NCBI GenBank assembly: GCA_025506515.1
Contig: CM046453.1
Span: forward strand, 3,478,501 to 3,542,500
Source of the DNA: Flaveria trinervia
Taxonomy: Eukaryota; Streptophyta; Magnoliopsida; Asterales; Asteraceae
Length of the DNA stretch: 64,000 bases
Reading direction: 5' to 3'
Shown here: positions 24,301 through 35,596 of the stretch, one piece after another
Layout: each line of letters opens with the position of its first letter
How positions within the stretch are numbered: position 1 is the first letter of the stretch
Notes under the pieces: generated by a model
Told to the model about the DNA's origin: nothing
The model's database searches: none
The model's input: only the letters and a program-made list of their open reading frames with translations
Translations under genes and position numbers: made by a program

Positions 24301-26572
24301 ACGTAAAGCAAATTGAGCCTTCTTTGAAAAATCAACTCATTATTTCAACTGTGTTGATGACTATTGGTATAGCCATTGTTAGTTGGATAGCTCTTCCTTC
24401 TAGCTTTACCATCTTCAATTTTGGAGCCCAGAAAGTAGTTAAAAACTGGTATGATCAATGTGTTTACTTTTTTAATATTGGAAAAAGATGTCCTGAAAGC
24501 TTACACTTTTGTAATATGATGCAGGCAATTGTTCTTGTGTGTTGGTGTTGGTTTGTGGGCTGGTCTTATCATTGGATTCGTGACCGAGTACTACACTAGC
24601 AATGCTTACAGGTACTATTTTTTCTTCTCTAGAAAGACAGTTTGTTAGCAGCAAAAACAAATATAATGGTTCAAAAGGTCAAATACTTGTATTTTACTAA
24701 CTTGTCTGTTTCTTTTAGCCCTGTGCAAGATGTTGCTGATTCATGCCGTACTGGAGCTGCTACAAATGTTATATTTGGTCTAGCTTTGGGATACAAATCA
24801 GTTATCATCCCGATTTTTGCAATCGCAATAAGTATCTTTGTTAGTTTTAGCTTTGCTGCTATGTATGGTGTTGCTGTGGCCGCCCTTGGGATGCTGAGCA
24901 CCATAGCCACGGGTTTGGCCATTGACGCATATGGTCCCATTAGTGACAATGCTGGTGGCATTGCTGAAATGGCTGGAATGAGCCACAGAATTCGTGAGAG
25001 GACTGATGCCCTTGATGCTGCTGGAAACACTACTGCAGCTATCGGCAAGGTACACTGTTCTGTGGTTCTGTTTTACTTAGAGGTGACATAATGGGCAGTC
25101 CCATAACAGATCAAAATGGGTCTTGGTTGAGTTTGACTCTGAAACACTTTATATCCATGTTTTTAATTTTAAGCTAATTAGCATGTCAAATATGATTATA
25201 AAGTTATTTTAGTTCAAATTTTAGGTTATTAAAACTTAAATGTACATGCAAAATGGGATTTAATCATGCAAAAAGATAGGTTAAAAAAACTTAAATGCAG
25301 TGTTTTTTTGTTGCTTTGAGTTTTGCCAAAAACTAAACACAAATTAAATGGGTGGAAATTTCAAATCTAGTTTATACTTTTCAACTTGAATATGATGTCA
25401 CATTTTTGGCACCACAGGGTTTCGCCATTGGTTCAGCAGCTCTTGTATCCTTGGCTCTATTTGGTGCATTTGTGAGCCGGGCAGAGATTACAACCGTAGA
25501 CGTATTGACCCCAAAGGTTTTCATCGGTTTGCTCGTGGGTGCCATGCTTCCATACTGGTTCTCAGCCATGACAATGAAAAGTGTGGGAAAGGCAGCACTT
25601 AAAATGGTTGAAGAAGTCCGTAGGCAATTTAACACCATCCCAGGCCTCATGGAAGGAACTGCTAAGCCTGATTATGCCACCTGTGTGAAAATCTCAACTG
25701 ATGCCTCAATTAAAGAGATGATCCCTCCTGGTGCTCTTGTCATGCTAACTCCACTCATTGTTGGGATTTTCTTTGGTGTCGAAACACTTTCTGGTGTTCT
25801 TGCAGGATCTCTTGTCTCTGGTGTACAGGTACGGCTAACATTATTAAGTAACTTGTCTGCCCGTTACAACCTACTCTAAGTAAACCGTTCAAAACTGTCC
25901 CTCTAGTATTTGATATAAGCAAGTTTCTAACTACTTTACATGATGCAGATTGCTATCTCTGCATCAAACACTGGTGGTGCTTGGGACAATGCTAAGAAGT
26001 ATATCGAGGTACATTGAAAATGTCTTTTCATTTTTTATTGTTTTATTTTACCTTTACTTTTAGGGTTAATATCATAAAAGACCAGTATACAATCTAATTT
26101 GGTATGCAAAAGTCCCTCAATCTTTTGGTATATTAAAGTTCTTAAACTTGTTTAAAACGCTCATATTTGTGAAAATCATAGAAATGTCAATTTCTATATT
26201 ACATGTGTAGAGGCTAAGTAGATAACTTTTTGTTTGCCGCGAATATCATGTAGACCTTTTTGGTGACGTGGAGCACAGTTTCATTAATTTTAACCGTTTT
26301 AAATACAAATGCATGTTAACACTTGGATTAGTAATTACTGGTTCATTTTTCTTTTGATAATGTTAGGCTGGTGTTTCTGAGCATGCAAAATCGCTTGGAC
26401 CAAAAGGATCAGACCCACACAAGGCAGCTGTGATTGGAGACACTGTCGGGGATCCTCTAAAGGACACTTCAGGACCATCATTAAACATCTTGATTAGCTT
26501 ATGGCTGTTGAATCTTTGGTGTTTGCACCCTTCTTTGCCACCCATGGAGGCCTTTTGTTCAAGTTCTTCTAG
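21393..26572 (+). CDS. AVP1: Type I vacuolar H+-translocating inorganic pyrophosphatase, eight exons, frameshift in last exon
   Basis: Tonoplast proton pump that uses pyrophosphate hydrolysis to acidify the vacuole (K+-stimulated type I family). Exons: 21393-21636, 22978-23552, 24069-24448, 24525-24611, 24719-25049, 25418-25828, 25949-26008, 26367-26572; every border is GT-AG and phases agree. Visible hallmarks: N-terminal hydrophobic segment, a central catalytic loop with [11 protein letters not shown] (residues about 251-261), then DNVGDNVGD (277-285) and GMGSDL; conserved membrane segments follow, with [10 protein letters not shown] at the exon 5/6 join and [19 protein letters not shown] in exon 8. 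Length (about 764 residues) equals the family norm. The last exon is one base short (206 nt): a base is missing near 26495, so the reading frame leaves the conserved C-terminus about 25 residues before the expected stop TAG at 26570-26572. Such a conserved housekeeping gene suggests an assembly slip rather than real loss. Confidence 0.97.
23660..24014. mobile_element. hAT-type MITE inside intron 2 of the pyrophosphatase gene
   Basis: Left end AGCGGTGGAAAGATGGGCAG and right end ...GGGTCAAATTGCCACCTCT form imperfect inverted ends of the AGAGGTGG type; the interior holds CAGGTC, GGTTTGACCC and similar motifs. An AATATAT string borders both sides, but not in an exact 8-bp position, so the target duplication is only suggestive. 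Confidence 0.6.
25077..25360. mobile_element. hAT-MITE-like fragment inside intron 5 of the pyrophosphatase gene
   Basis: Left end TTAGAGGTGACATAATGGGCAG, then GAGTTTGACTCTGAAACACT, matching the family in intron 2 and in the MULE-derived gene's intron. No matching right end is visible, so the copy is truncated or decayed. Confidence 0.5.
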
Positions 26573-26998
26573 ATTCATTGTGACGAAGGTGATGCCCGCT
26601 TTGTCCATCAGTTAACCTATCATTTCATCCGCTTAGTTGTATCACTTGACGTCTGTGCTTTATTTTTCGAGTCATCTAGCGTATGTTGTTCTAAGTCTTA
26701 TTTTTGATGTTTTGTTCGGCTATTAGCATTTTTTCAATTGAGGATTTGGATGATGTAAGACATGATAAGTAGTCCTCATCAAGAGTTTGAACATGTCTGT
26801 TATTCCTTTTCCTTTCTAAATGAATGAAACAGGTTATATTTGTTTGTTACCTGAAATTCATGCCAATTTGATGCCGAGTCAAAAATCTTGGAACTATGAA
26901 CATAAAAGACAATGCCATTTGGGTTGTTAGTTTTAGGTAGTAGTAAATGTTAAAAGATATTTTTAAGAAAGATCAATGATCAAATCCTGATATGAGTT
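26573..26998. other. 3' UTR of the pyrophosphatase gene and short spacer
   Basis: Non-coding, T-rich. An AATGAATGAAACAGG string at about 26820 could be part of a polyadenylation signal. Ends at the target duplication of the copia element. Confidence 0.5.
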
Positions 26999-27003
26999 AT
27001 ATT

Positions 27004-27221
27004 TGATATTAACTGAACATGAAGATCATCAAAGTATTATTAAGAGATATTAACTAATTACACACTACATCACTTATTTAAGTACTAACTAACTATTTAC
27101 ACATATTACCCCTATACAATGCTATTGTTACAAAAGAACTCTATACAATACAAAGAATTACACTAACACTTCGGAAGAAAAACTAGATTTCGGAAGACAA
27201 TTAAACTTCGGAAGTATAACA
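27004..27221 (-). repeat. 3' LTR of the copia element
   Basis: 218 bp, TG...CA ends, contains three copies of a CTTCGGAAG-like palindrome near its right end (27170-27215). Lacks 11 bp and 2 bp present in the partner LTR. Confidence 0.97.
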
Positions 27222-27239
27222 ATCACCCCCTTAATTCTT

Positions 27240-30200
27240 TTATTGAACCTACTCCAAGCAGCCCTTTCATATCGGCAAATTTTACCATCGGAAGAGCTTT
27301 TGTAAGAATATCAGCTCTTTGCTCCTCTCCACAAATATGTTTCACAATTACCAAACTCCTTTCAACACAACTCCTCATCTTTCCCTAATTTCAACCCTGG
27401 ATCCATAGGGACTTTCGTTGAATTGCACTCCCACATATTTTGTTCTTCAAGAATTTTCTTTGCATACCCAAACTGATTCAAAAGTATACCTTTTTCTTCT
27501 TGTATCACCTCTTGCCTAAGTAGTAGTTTAACAATCCAAGATATGTCATCTCAAACTTAGACTTCATCATGGCTTTAAACTCCTCAACCATTCTTGCACT
27601 AGAACCAGTCACTATCAAGTCATCCACATACACTCCTATTATCATAGATCCATCTTCTGATTGATTTCTGTATACTGCATGTTCCTGTGGACACCTTTTA
27701 AAACCAAATTCTACCAAGGTATCATGTAATTTCTCATTCCAAGCCCCTGGAGCCTGCTTAAGGCCATATAATGTCTTAATGAGCTTATACACCAACCTTT
27801 CTTTACCAGATTTCACATACCCTCTGGTTGTGTCACATACACATCTTCTTTCAAATCCCCATTCAAGAAGGCTGTCTTAACATCCAAGTGATGAACCTTC
27901 CATTTATGCACAACTGCCAATGCTAGAATTAACCTCATAGTTTCTATTCTAGCAACAGGAGCAAACACAACACTTCTTTATAGTCAACTCCATACTTCTG
28001 AACATAACCTTTCACAACCAACCTAGCTTTGTGCCTGATAACTCTTCCTTCTGCATTTCTTTTGAGTTTAAACAACCACTTAACTCCTATAGGTTTCACT
28101 CCCCTTAGACATTCAACTAGATTCCAAGTTCCATTCTTCTTTATGCTATTAATCTCATCTTGCATAGCTTTTCTCCACTCAAGGTTGATCTTAGCCTGCT
28201 CATAGTTGATTGGCTCTTCTACTAACAGTAACTCTGACTCGCTTAACATAGGAGGTTCAAAAGGAAACCGTTCTAAGACCTCTGTTCTATTGAACACAAC
28301 ATTTAGGCTTGTAAAACCTCTAGGTGGGGTATCATCATATGTTGATCTAGGAACCTGAGCACCATCCATCGGATCAGCTTCACTTGCACCCCCTGAATCT
28401 TCTAATTCTTCTCCAAACTTGGAGTTAGTCTGATCTTGACTGAGCACTTCATTTGGAGAAGCTTCATTCCCAGTACTCATATCTGAGTTCTGATCCAAAT
28501 GATCAGATGTTGGAACAGTTGATGCTGCATCATTCAAACCAGGTACACTGGAGGACACACCTAGTGTTGCATACCTTTGTCGTGACACATCAGGATTACT
28601 AATTTCCCAATCCCATGGTTTTCCTTCTTCAAATTTCACATCTCTGCTCACCACTATCCTCCCAGTCACTGGGTTATACAGCCTGTAGGCTTTAGAACCA
28701 GGCTCTATGCCCAGATGCACCATTGAGATACTCCTATCATCTAGCTTCTTTACTTGATGACTAGGGATCTTCACATGTGCCTTGCAACCAAACACCCTTA
28801 GATGTTTCATCTTTGGCTTTCTTTTGAACAAACTTTCATATGGTGTGATTTCTTCTAGAGCTTTAGTTGGACTCCTATTCAACAGAAAAACTGAGTGTCT
28901 TATAGCTTCAGCCCAGAAATCCAAAGGCATATGCATTGCCTTTAGAATAGACCTGGTCATGCCCATAACTGTCTGGTTTCTCCTCTCCACGACCCCATTT
29001 TGTTATGGAGAGTAGGGAGCTGTCAAGTATCTCTTAATTCCTTCCATGTCACATAGTTGTTCAAAGCTTTTGGAAGTAAACTCTCCTCCCCTATCTGTTC
29101 TAAGGGCTTTGACTTTATGACTTGTTTCTGATTGAACTTGGGCTTTGAAAATCTTAAATGCTTCTGGTGCTTCATCTTTAGACTTCAGTAAGTATACCCA
29201 CATGAACTTTGAGCAGTCATCCACCAGGAGCATAAAGTATCTATTCCCAGCAGGTGTGGGTGGGTCTATTGGCCCACACAGATCTGCATGTACCAGTTCA
29301 AGAGGTGTCTTTGCCCTGAAGCTGCTTGTACTTGGGTAGGCTTGACTTCTATGTTTGCCAACCGGACAGCTCTCACATAATTATGATTTGTGGCTAATCT
29401 TGGGCATTCCCCTCACCATGTTGTGCCTGGACATACGGTTTATGGAGTCAAAACTCAAATGTCCCAGCCTTGCATGCCATGTCCAAGCTTGGTCATGCAT
29501 GGCTGTAAGTAAACACATGGGGGGTGTGATAGTGAGTTTAATCTTGTACAACCTATTTTCAGACTTCTTTACCTTCATTAGGGTCCTTCCACTCTTCTCA
29601 TAGACCCATAGGTTGCCATCTTTCATCAAGACTTTACAGCCCACTTCATCCAACTAGCCCATACTAAGTATATTGCTCCTCAGAGCATGTATGAAGTAGA
29701 CATTTGTCATTACTCTGTGTTCTCCATTGCTACATTAAAAGCATATGGATCCCCTGCCTCTAATTACAACCACTGACCCATCCCCAAACTTCACCTTGCC
29801 AGTAATGGCTTCATCCAGTTCAGTGAAGTGGATTTTGATGCCAGTCATGTGGTTGCTGGCCCCATTGTCAAGATACCAGGTACAGGAGTCACCTTCACTT
29901 GGCATATCCTTCGGAAACACACTTTGTTCCTCAAATAGGCCCATATCTTGCTGCACCATCAACAGGGTTGGTTCTTGATCTTCTTGTGTTTGTGCCAAGT
30001 GTGCCTCCTAGTCTCCTCTTCTTGGAGCCCGATACTCACTAGAGAAATGGCCCAATTTATCACATTTGTAGCATCTTATGCTTCTCTTGTCTTTCTTGGT
30101 GGTACCTGCACCTTTTCCACCACCTTCAGGGCCGGTTTTGCCACCCCTGCCCTGAGTATACTTCCCCTTTCCTTTGTTTTCCCATCCATTTTGTCATGGG

Positions 30201-30942
30201 TTCGGGGCCTTGGATTCGTTCTTGGTCCTTTCTTGCCATTCGCTCTTAGTCAATAGTAACTACCCTGAGGGGTTCTTGGCTTGAGAAACTGGTTTTACCC
30301 TCTCTTCGTATGCCTTCAACCTCCCTACAAGGTCTTCGAAGGTCATAGCAGCTAGATCAGCAAATTGCTCTATGGCCGCCATAATCGGAAGGAACTTCTC
30401 AGGGTCTGCCTTCAAGAACTTCCGCACCTGTTTCGTGGCTGGGACAGTTGTCCCTAGAGCCCTATACTTCGACACCAGTTCTCCCATCTTGCCTGCAAAC
30501 TCATCAATCGACTCAGACTCCCCCATGGACAACATTTGAATTCCCGATCTAAGGTCTGAATTCGCGCCTGTTTCACCCTGTCTTCACCAACGTACCGCTT
30601 CTTCAGAGCGCCCCATATCTCATTCGCAGACTTAAATGCAACCACCTGTATTAGTACATCCTCCGGTAAAGATTGGAAGATGAAGGCTCTTGCTTTCTTT
30701 CCCAATTTGGCATCCACTGCCACTACGGTGGGTGGTTCTATGGCATCCCAGAGCCCCTGGGCATCCATGAACACTTCCATCTTTATTGCCCAGGAGGTGT
30801 AATTCGTCGGAGTAAGTAGCGGGATCTTGAATGTAATTGGATCGCCGATGTCTTTTAGGACCACTTGTCTGCTTTGATCAGCCATCGTCGTGAACCAAGA
30901 GAGGGAACCGAGTGGGGAGTCGTTGGCGATCACCGTCGCCAA
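27240..30942 (-). pseudogene. Copia gag-pol polyprotein, broken
   Basis: Gag starts near 30942 and shifts frame at about 30550. The CCHC knuckle near 30040-30070 has its last Cys replaced by Tyr and is followed by a TAG at about 30009. Protease shows D-N-G-A-S-N-H-M (about 29850-29880). Integrase keeps D-R-G-G-E-F and the ...V-V-E-R-R-N segment, but a TAA replaces a Gln codon at about 29002. Reverse transcriptase keeps Y-V-D-D (about 27625-27640), with a two-base insertion disturbing the frame near 27960. After L-L-N-Y-Y-L-G-K (about 27510) only short pieces remain: most of RNase H is missing, which explains the small element size. Confidence 0.9.
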
Positions 30943-31017
30943 AAGATCGGAGTAATTCGATCACAATGTGGGGAAGAAGGTGTTGGATCAAGAGCCGTTT
31001 ATCGCTCTGATACCAAA

Positions 31018-31248
31018 TGATATTAACTGAACATGAAGATCATCAAAGTATTATTAAGAGATATTAACTAATTACACACTACATCACTTATTTATAGTAG
31101 TTAGAAGTACTAACTAACTATTTACACATATTACCCCTATACAATGCTATTGTTACAAAAGAACTCTATACAATACAAAGAATTACACTAACACTTCGGA
31201 AGAAAAATTAGACTTCGGAAGACAATTAAACACTTCGGAAGTATAACA
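31018..31248 (-). repeat. 5' LTR of the copia element
   Basis: 231 bp, TG...CA ends, next to the initiator-Met primer binding site. Only about two substitutions from the other LTR. Confidence 0.97.
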
Positions 31249-31253
31249 ATATT

Positions 31254-32335
31254 CAGATTTTGTGTAACTTTGAATAATGAGTAGATTGATTTATGAGTTG
31301 ACGTTGTTGAAAAATAAAAATGAATCACTCTTTTTAGCTAAAGGTAATACTATTTCTGATAAACTGTCTTGCGCATCATGTATGTTTGTAGATGAGGATT
31401 TCAAATTTAACAAGTGAAGTCAAATTTAAAGTCTTAAAAAAGAGTAGGGTTACGATAAAAACAATATGTAATCTAAAAACCTTAAGAAGTATTGTAAGCT
31501 TGATACATGTTTTTCTATCATTTAAAAGGGATGATATTTTGATTATTATGTCAAATAGGTTAGTTCGTTGTGATTAATATGTTCATTTGTTATATGTATT
31601 CATTATAATATTTTACGATATAGATTATTTTATGTTATTTGATCATTGTTTTATAGGTTATATAAACTTATTATTTATCATTATGTTTTACAATAAAAGT
31701 ACATAAGATGTTATTTTACTAATGTATTTTTCAAAACGTGTAGTGTTTAAGATAACATAACATACAACATGTTATTTTATCAATGTTTTTATTAGATTAT
31801 ATAAACTTATTATCTATTATTATGTTTTACAATTAGAAGTACACAATAATATTATTTTACCAATGTTATCATTTCACCAATGTATATTTTAAACTCATAG
31901 TGTTTAAGAAAATACAATATGTTATTTTGTCATTATTTTTTATGGATTATATAAACTTTTTATTACTTACCATTGTGTTTTACAATTAAAAGTAGACAAT
32001 CATGTTATTTCACCAATGTATTTTTCAAAACTCATAGTGTTCAAGATAACATAATTACGATAAAAACACTATTAGACATTTATTTTTGTGTTTTATGTTT
32101 TTTAATCATTTTGTGTTATTTTATTATTGTTTTTAAATGTATTAGACTAATTAGTTGTTAATTTATCATTGTGTTTTATAAATTAAAAATGCACAACAAT
32201 GTTTTTTCACCATAATTTTTTTAGAATTCTTTACTTAGAAAAAAAAATAATTAACAAAAGTACACAATAAACCGCCTTAAAGACACAATGACGAATATAA
32301 ACTATTAGAGCTTAAGAACGTAGTTTTAGTAGTAG
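31254..32335. repeat. AT-rich region with diverged tandem repeats of about 140-150 bp
   Basis: Between about 31650 and 32215 the block TTATATAAACTT...TTTTACAAT(A/T)A(A/G)AAGTA...TTTCACCAATGTATTTT...AACTCATAGTGTTTAAGA recurs three to four times (anchors at about 31658, 31797 and 31947, then a decayed copy near 32145). No coding potential. The flanks show nothing else. Confidence 0.75.
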
Positions 32336-32346
32336 TTGTTGCTTTT

Positions 32347-33451
32347 GCTGGTGCTGGTGCTGGTGCTGGTGCTGGTGCTGGTGCTGGTGCTGGTGCTGGT
32401 GCTGGTGCTGGTGCTGGTGCTGCTGGTGCTGGTGCGGTGCTGGTGCTGGTGCTGGTGCTGGTGCGGTGCTGGTGCTGGTGCTGGTGCTGGTGCTGGTGCT
32501 GTGTGGTGCTGGTGCTGGTGCTGGTGCTGGTGCTGGTGCTGGTGCTGGTGCTGTGCTGGTGCTGGTGCTGGTGCTGGTGCTGGTGCTGGTGCTGGTGCTG
32601 GTGCTGGTGCTGGTGCTGTGCTGTGCTGGTGCTGGTGCTGGTGCTGGTGCTGGTGCTGGTGCTGGTGCTGGTGCTGGTGCTGGTGCTGGTGCGGTGCTGG
32701 TGCTGGTGCTGGTGCTGGTGCTGGTGCTGGTGCTGGTGCTGGTGCTGGTGCTGGTGCTGGTGCTGGTGCTGGTGCTGGTGCTGGTGCTGGTGCTGGTGCT
32801 GGTGCTGGTGCTGGTGCTGGTGCTGGTGCTGGTGCTGGTGCTGGTGCTGGTGCTGGTGCTGTGCTGGTGCTGGTGCTGGTGCTGGTGCTGGTGCTGGTGC
32901 TGGTGCTGGTGCTGGTGCTGGTGCTGGTGCTGGTGCTGGTGGTGCTGGTGCTGGTGCTGTGCTGGTGCTGGTGCTGGTGCTGGTGCTGGTGCTGGTGCTG
33001 GTGCTGGTGCTGGTGCTGGTGCTGGTGCTGGTGTGCTGGTGCTGGTGCTGGTGCTGGTGCTGGTGCTGGTGCTGGTGCTGGTGCTGGTGCTGTGCTGGTG
33101 CTGGTGCTGGTGCTGGTGCTGGTGCTGGTGCTGGTGCTGGTGCTGGTGCTGGTGCTGGTGCTGGTGCTGGTGCTGGTGCTGTGCTGGTGCTGGTGCTGGT
33201 GCTGGTGCTGGTGCTGGTGCTGGTGCTGGTCTGGTGCTGGTGCTGGTGCTGGTGCTGGTGCTGGTGCTGGTGCTGGTGCTGGTGCTGGTGCTGGTGCTGG
33301 TGCTGGTGCTGTGCTGGTGCTGGTGCTGGTGCTGGTGCTGGTGCTGGTGCTGGTGCTGCTGGTGCTGGTGCTGGTGCTGGTGCTGGTGCTGGTGCTGGTG
33401 CTGGTGCTGGTGCTGGTGCTGGTGCTGGTGCTGGTGCTGGTGCTGGTGCTG
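32347..33451 (+). repeat. Giant (GCTGGT)n hexanucleotide array, about 1.1 kb
   Basis: About 180 units of GCTGGT, broken roughly a dozen times by single-base losses (GCTGTGCTGG, GGTGCGGTGC, GGTCTGGTGC) and by a few 3-base losses. All frames stay open, so several 350-420 codon reading frames appear on both strands (Ala-Gly, Leu-Val, Cys-Trp; Thr-Ser, Ala-Pro, Gln-His). These are repeat artefacts, not genes. An ATT/AAT-rich microsatellite (33465-33545) follows directly. Confidence 0.97.
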
Positions 33452-33545
33452 CGGCGGTAACTGTTATTATTGTTGTTGTTGTAGTAATTATTTTTATTAT
33501 AATAATTATAATTATAATTATAATTATTATTGATATTATAATTGT

Positions 33546-34249
33546 AAATCAAAGTAAACAAGAGAAAGAAAAGATGGAAAACTGATTCATTCAATTGATT
33601 TATTAGGGAGTATACACATATGTAAACAACTACACCCTAAACCCTATAAACATTGGACTAAGTTTATTAAATAATATCGATATAATAACACCTACTCTCA
33701 TATATTTTTTATTATACACTATCAACATTATATTTCTAAATAATATTGGTTTGATTCTTTAGGACCGATATTAGCTTATATAACAGAATCAATCAGGCTG
33801 GCCTGCTTAAATTTGATAATAATACCTAGTGAGAAAAAAATTTAGTTACATGGCCCGCTTTATTTTACATGTATACTTTAATATTTGAAGTTCAATCTTT
33901 TATAACTATCAACTTGTTTGATCTTCAATGCAGTATATTTTAACTTGTGTGATGCAAGTGACAGTATCTTCATATAGTGTAGTTAGACTTTGATTGTAAT
34001 GAACTTATTGTGTCTATGTAATCGAATTCTATGCGGGTCTAGTAGATATATTGCATGAACATAATCAACTACTTCTATTCTTATCATTTCGTATGCCTTA
34101 ACTCTTACAAAAAGTTAATTTATTATTCGATATGCTTGTGAAGCTCTCTCATTTGAACCTTGTTAGGAAAACCCAAAGGGAGAAAACCACAGCTAAGAAA
34201 AAAGAATGCAAGGCACATTATATATAATTAATAACATACTTGATTTGGT
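33546..34249. other. AT-rich spacer, no gene; possible LTR-element debris near its right end
   Basis: No coding segment. At about 34160-34195 the string TTAGGAAAACCCAAAGGGAGAAAA resembles a motif near 35685-35720 (on the other side of the X1 repeat) and similar sequences I associate with plant copia elements. Confidence 0.4.
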
Positions 34250-35596
34250 TGTCGAGACTTGATAAAAAACAATATAATTTATCGGACTTAGCTACCTTTA
34301 TTGTGTAATGGTAAGTAAGGTCATCTCATGAGGGAATATATGGAAAATGTTTAATTAATGTAACTCGATTAACTAGAAGACTCAAACTTTATAATTAAAA
34401 ATTGGAACTTGGAATGGATTAATGAACACAATTGCATAAAGCAAAAAACTTTATAACGAACTTAATTAAATAACAAAAAACAATCACTTCCGGTTTCTAA
34501 TTCTGCAACACAATTGGTACTTTTTAAATTAAGGTTTGTAAGAAATATTACTTCAAAATCTTAGCTTTTGATTAAAGTGACAACAAAGGAACAATCTTTT
34601 AAGACTCGTTCATTCACAATGTTACCAATTCACTTATATCATGTTGCCTACTTTTCTTAATGAGTTCACGATGCAAGGAAACCAAAAAACTAATAATCAA
34701 GCAAACAAGTTCATTTATAAGTAACTTGTTTAAATCAATCAAAGCATAATGTTGCATTCAATAGATCAATGTTTAATACAAAAACCTAATCAATCATACC
34801 AATTGTCTCACTTTACAAGAATCTTACTCCCGAAAGCAATCAAGAGAACCTAGCCACGTATCATCTTCGTTCAATCTTCAATCTTGACTTGGAGAATGTT
34901 TGTGGATGATTTGGGGAGCCTTAGAACACCAAAATCACCTAAAGTTTGTCACTTTTCGTCTCCAAGAAGTTCTTTTAGAATTAGGGTTGATTTGGCTTAA
35001 ATAAACTTGAAAACCACAAAATTCTGAAAGCTGGTTGGGGGACCAACGTATCATACGACCATATGGGCGTATAATATGCCCAAGATAGCTCTAATATGCC
35101 TAACTTTCTGAAAATGTTGTCAAATACGCCCATAAATACACCGACCGGCGTATGATACACCCAGGGTGGCGTATCATACGCTGAGCCCATGTAAAATTTT
35201 GATTTTCACATGTAACTTTTCACGAGTTTTCCGTTGAATGATTGTGGGCCCCGTAGCTCTTTTCCTAGCTGAAGTTATGCCCATTTTAAGTTACCATGAT
35301 CTTGAACCTTCGGTTTTTGCATTTCTTCACTTCTCGGGCTCCGATTTCCATCCCGCTTCTTCCATACTATTCATGTTTCACCAAACTTAGTTTCGTTTTC
35401 CCGTTTTGCATCTTTTGGTAATTGAGCATTTGGTCCTCGTGGTTTCATCTTGTGATTATTCACCTTAGAATAAGCTTCTTTAAGCTCCATTTCCCTACAC
35501 ATCAAAACAAACTCAAAGTAACTTCTTTCCATACTAATAACGACGTAAAATCACATAATTAGATATATTAAACCTTGAATTATTATCACTCGATCA
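34250..35596 (-). repeat. LTR-like unit X, unsplit copy (X1), about 1347 bp
   Basis: Read on the minus strand it starts TGATCGAGTGAT and ends GTCTCGACA (TG...CA). It aligns end to end with 39317-40370 plus 60959-61247 in the opposite orientation (total 1343 bp). Near 35035-35190 it contains several copies of the near-palindrome GGCGTATGATACGCC. No coding region and no matching target duplication were found, so it could be a solo LTR or another repeat with LTR-like ends. Confidence 0.7.

Larger units (their letters stand above)
27004..31248 (-). mobile_element. Ty1/copia LTR retrotransposon, 4245 bp, young but defective
   Basis: Bounded by an exact 5-bp duplication ATATT (26999-27003 and 31249-31253). 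LTRs at 27004-27221 (218 bp) and 31018-31248 (231 bp) begin TG and end CA. They differ by an 11-bp and a 2-bp indel and about two substitutions. Minus-strand order: 5' LTR, primer binding site TGGTATCAGAGC (complement of initiator tRNA-Met) at about 31003-31015, gag, protease, integrase, reverse transcriptase, purine tract (AAGGGGGTGAT, about 27222-27232), 3' LTR. Integrase-before-RT order defines copia. Coding is broken (see the gag-pol entry), so this copy must rely on proteins from elsewhere. Confidence 0.97.

Noticed and set aside
23184..25650. Minus-strand open frames of 85-130 codons
   Set aside because: Antisense of conserved pyrophosphatase exons; no own similarity.
32326..33594. Overlapping 350-420 codon open frames on both strands in the (GCTGGT)n array
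   Set aside because: Repeat has no stop codon in any frame; the translations are two-residue repeats and change type at each single-base slip.
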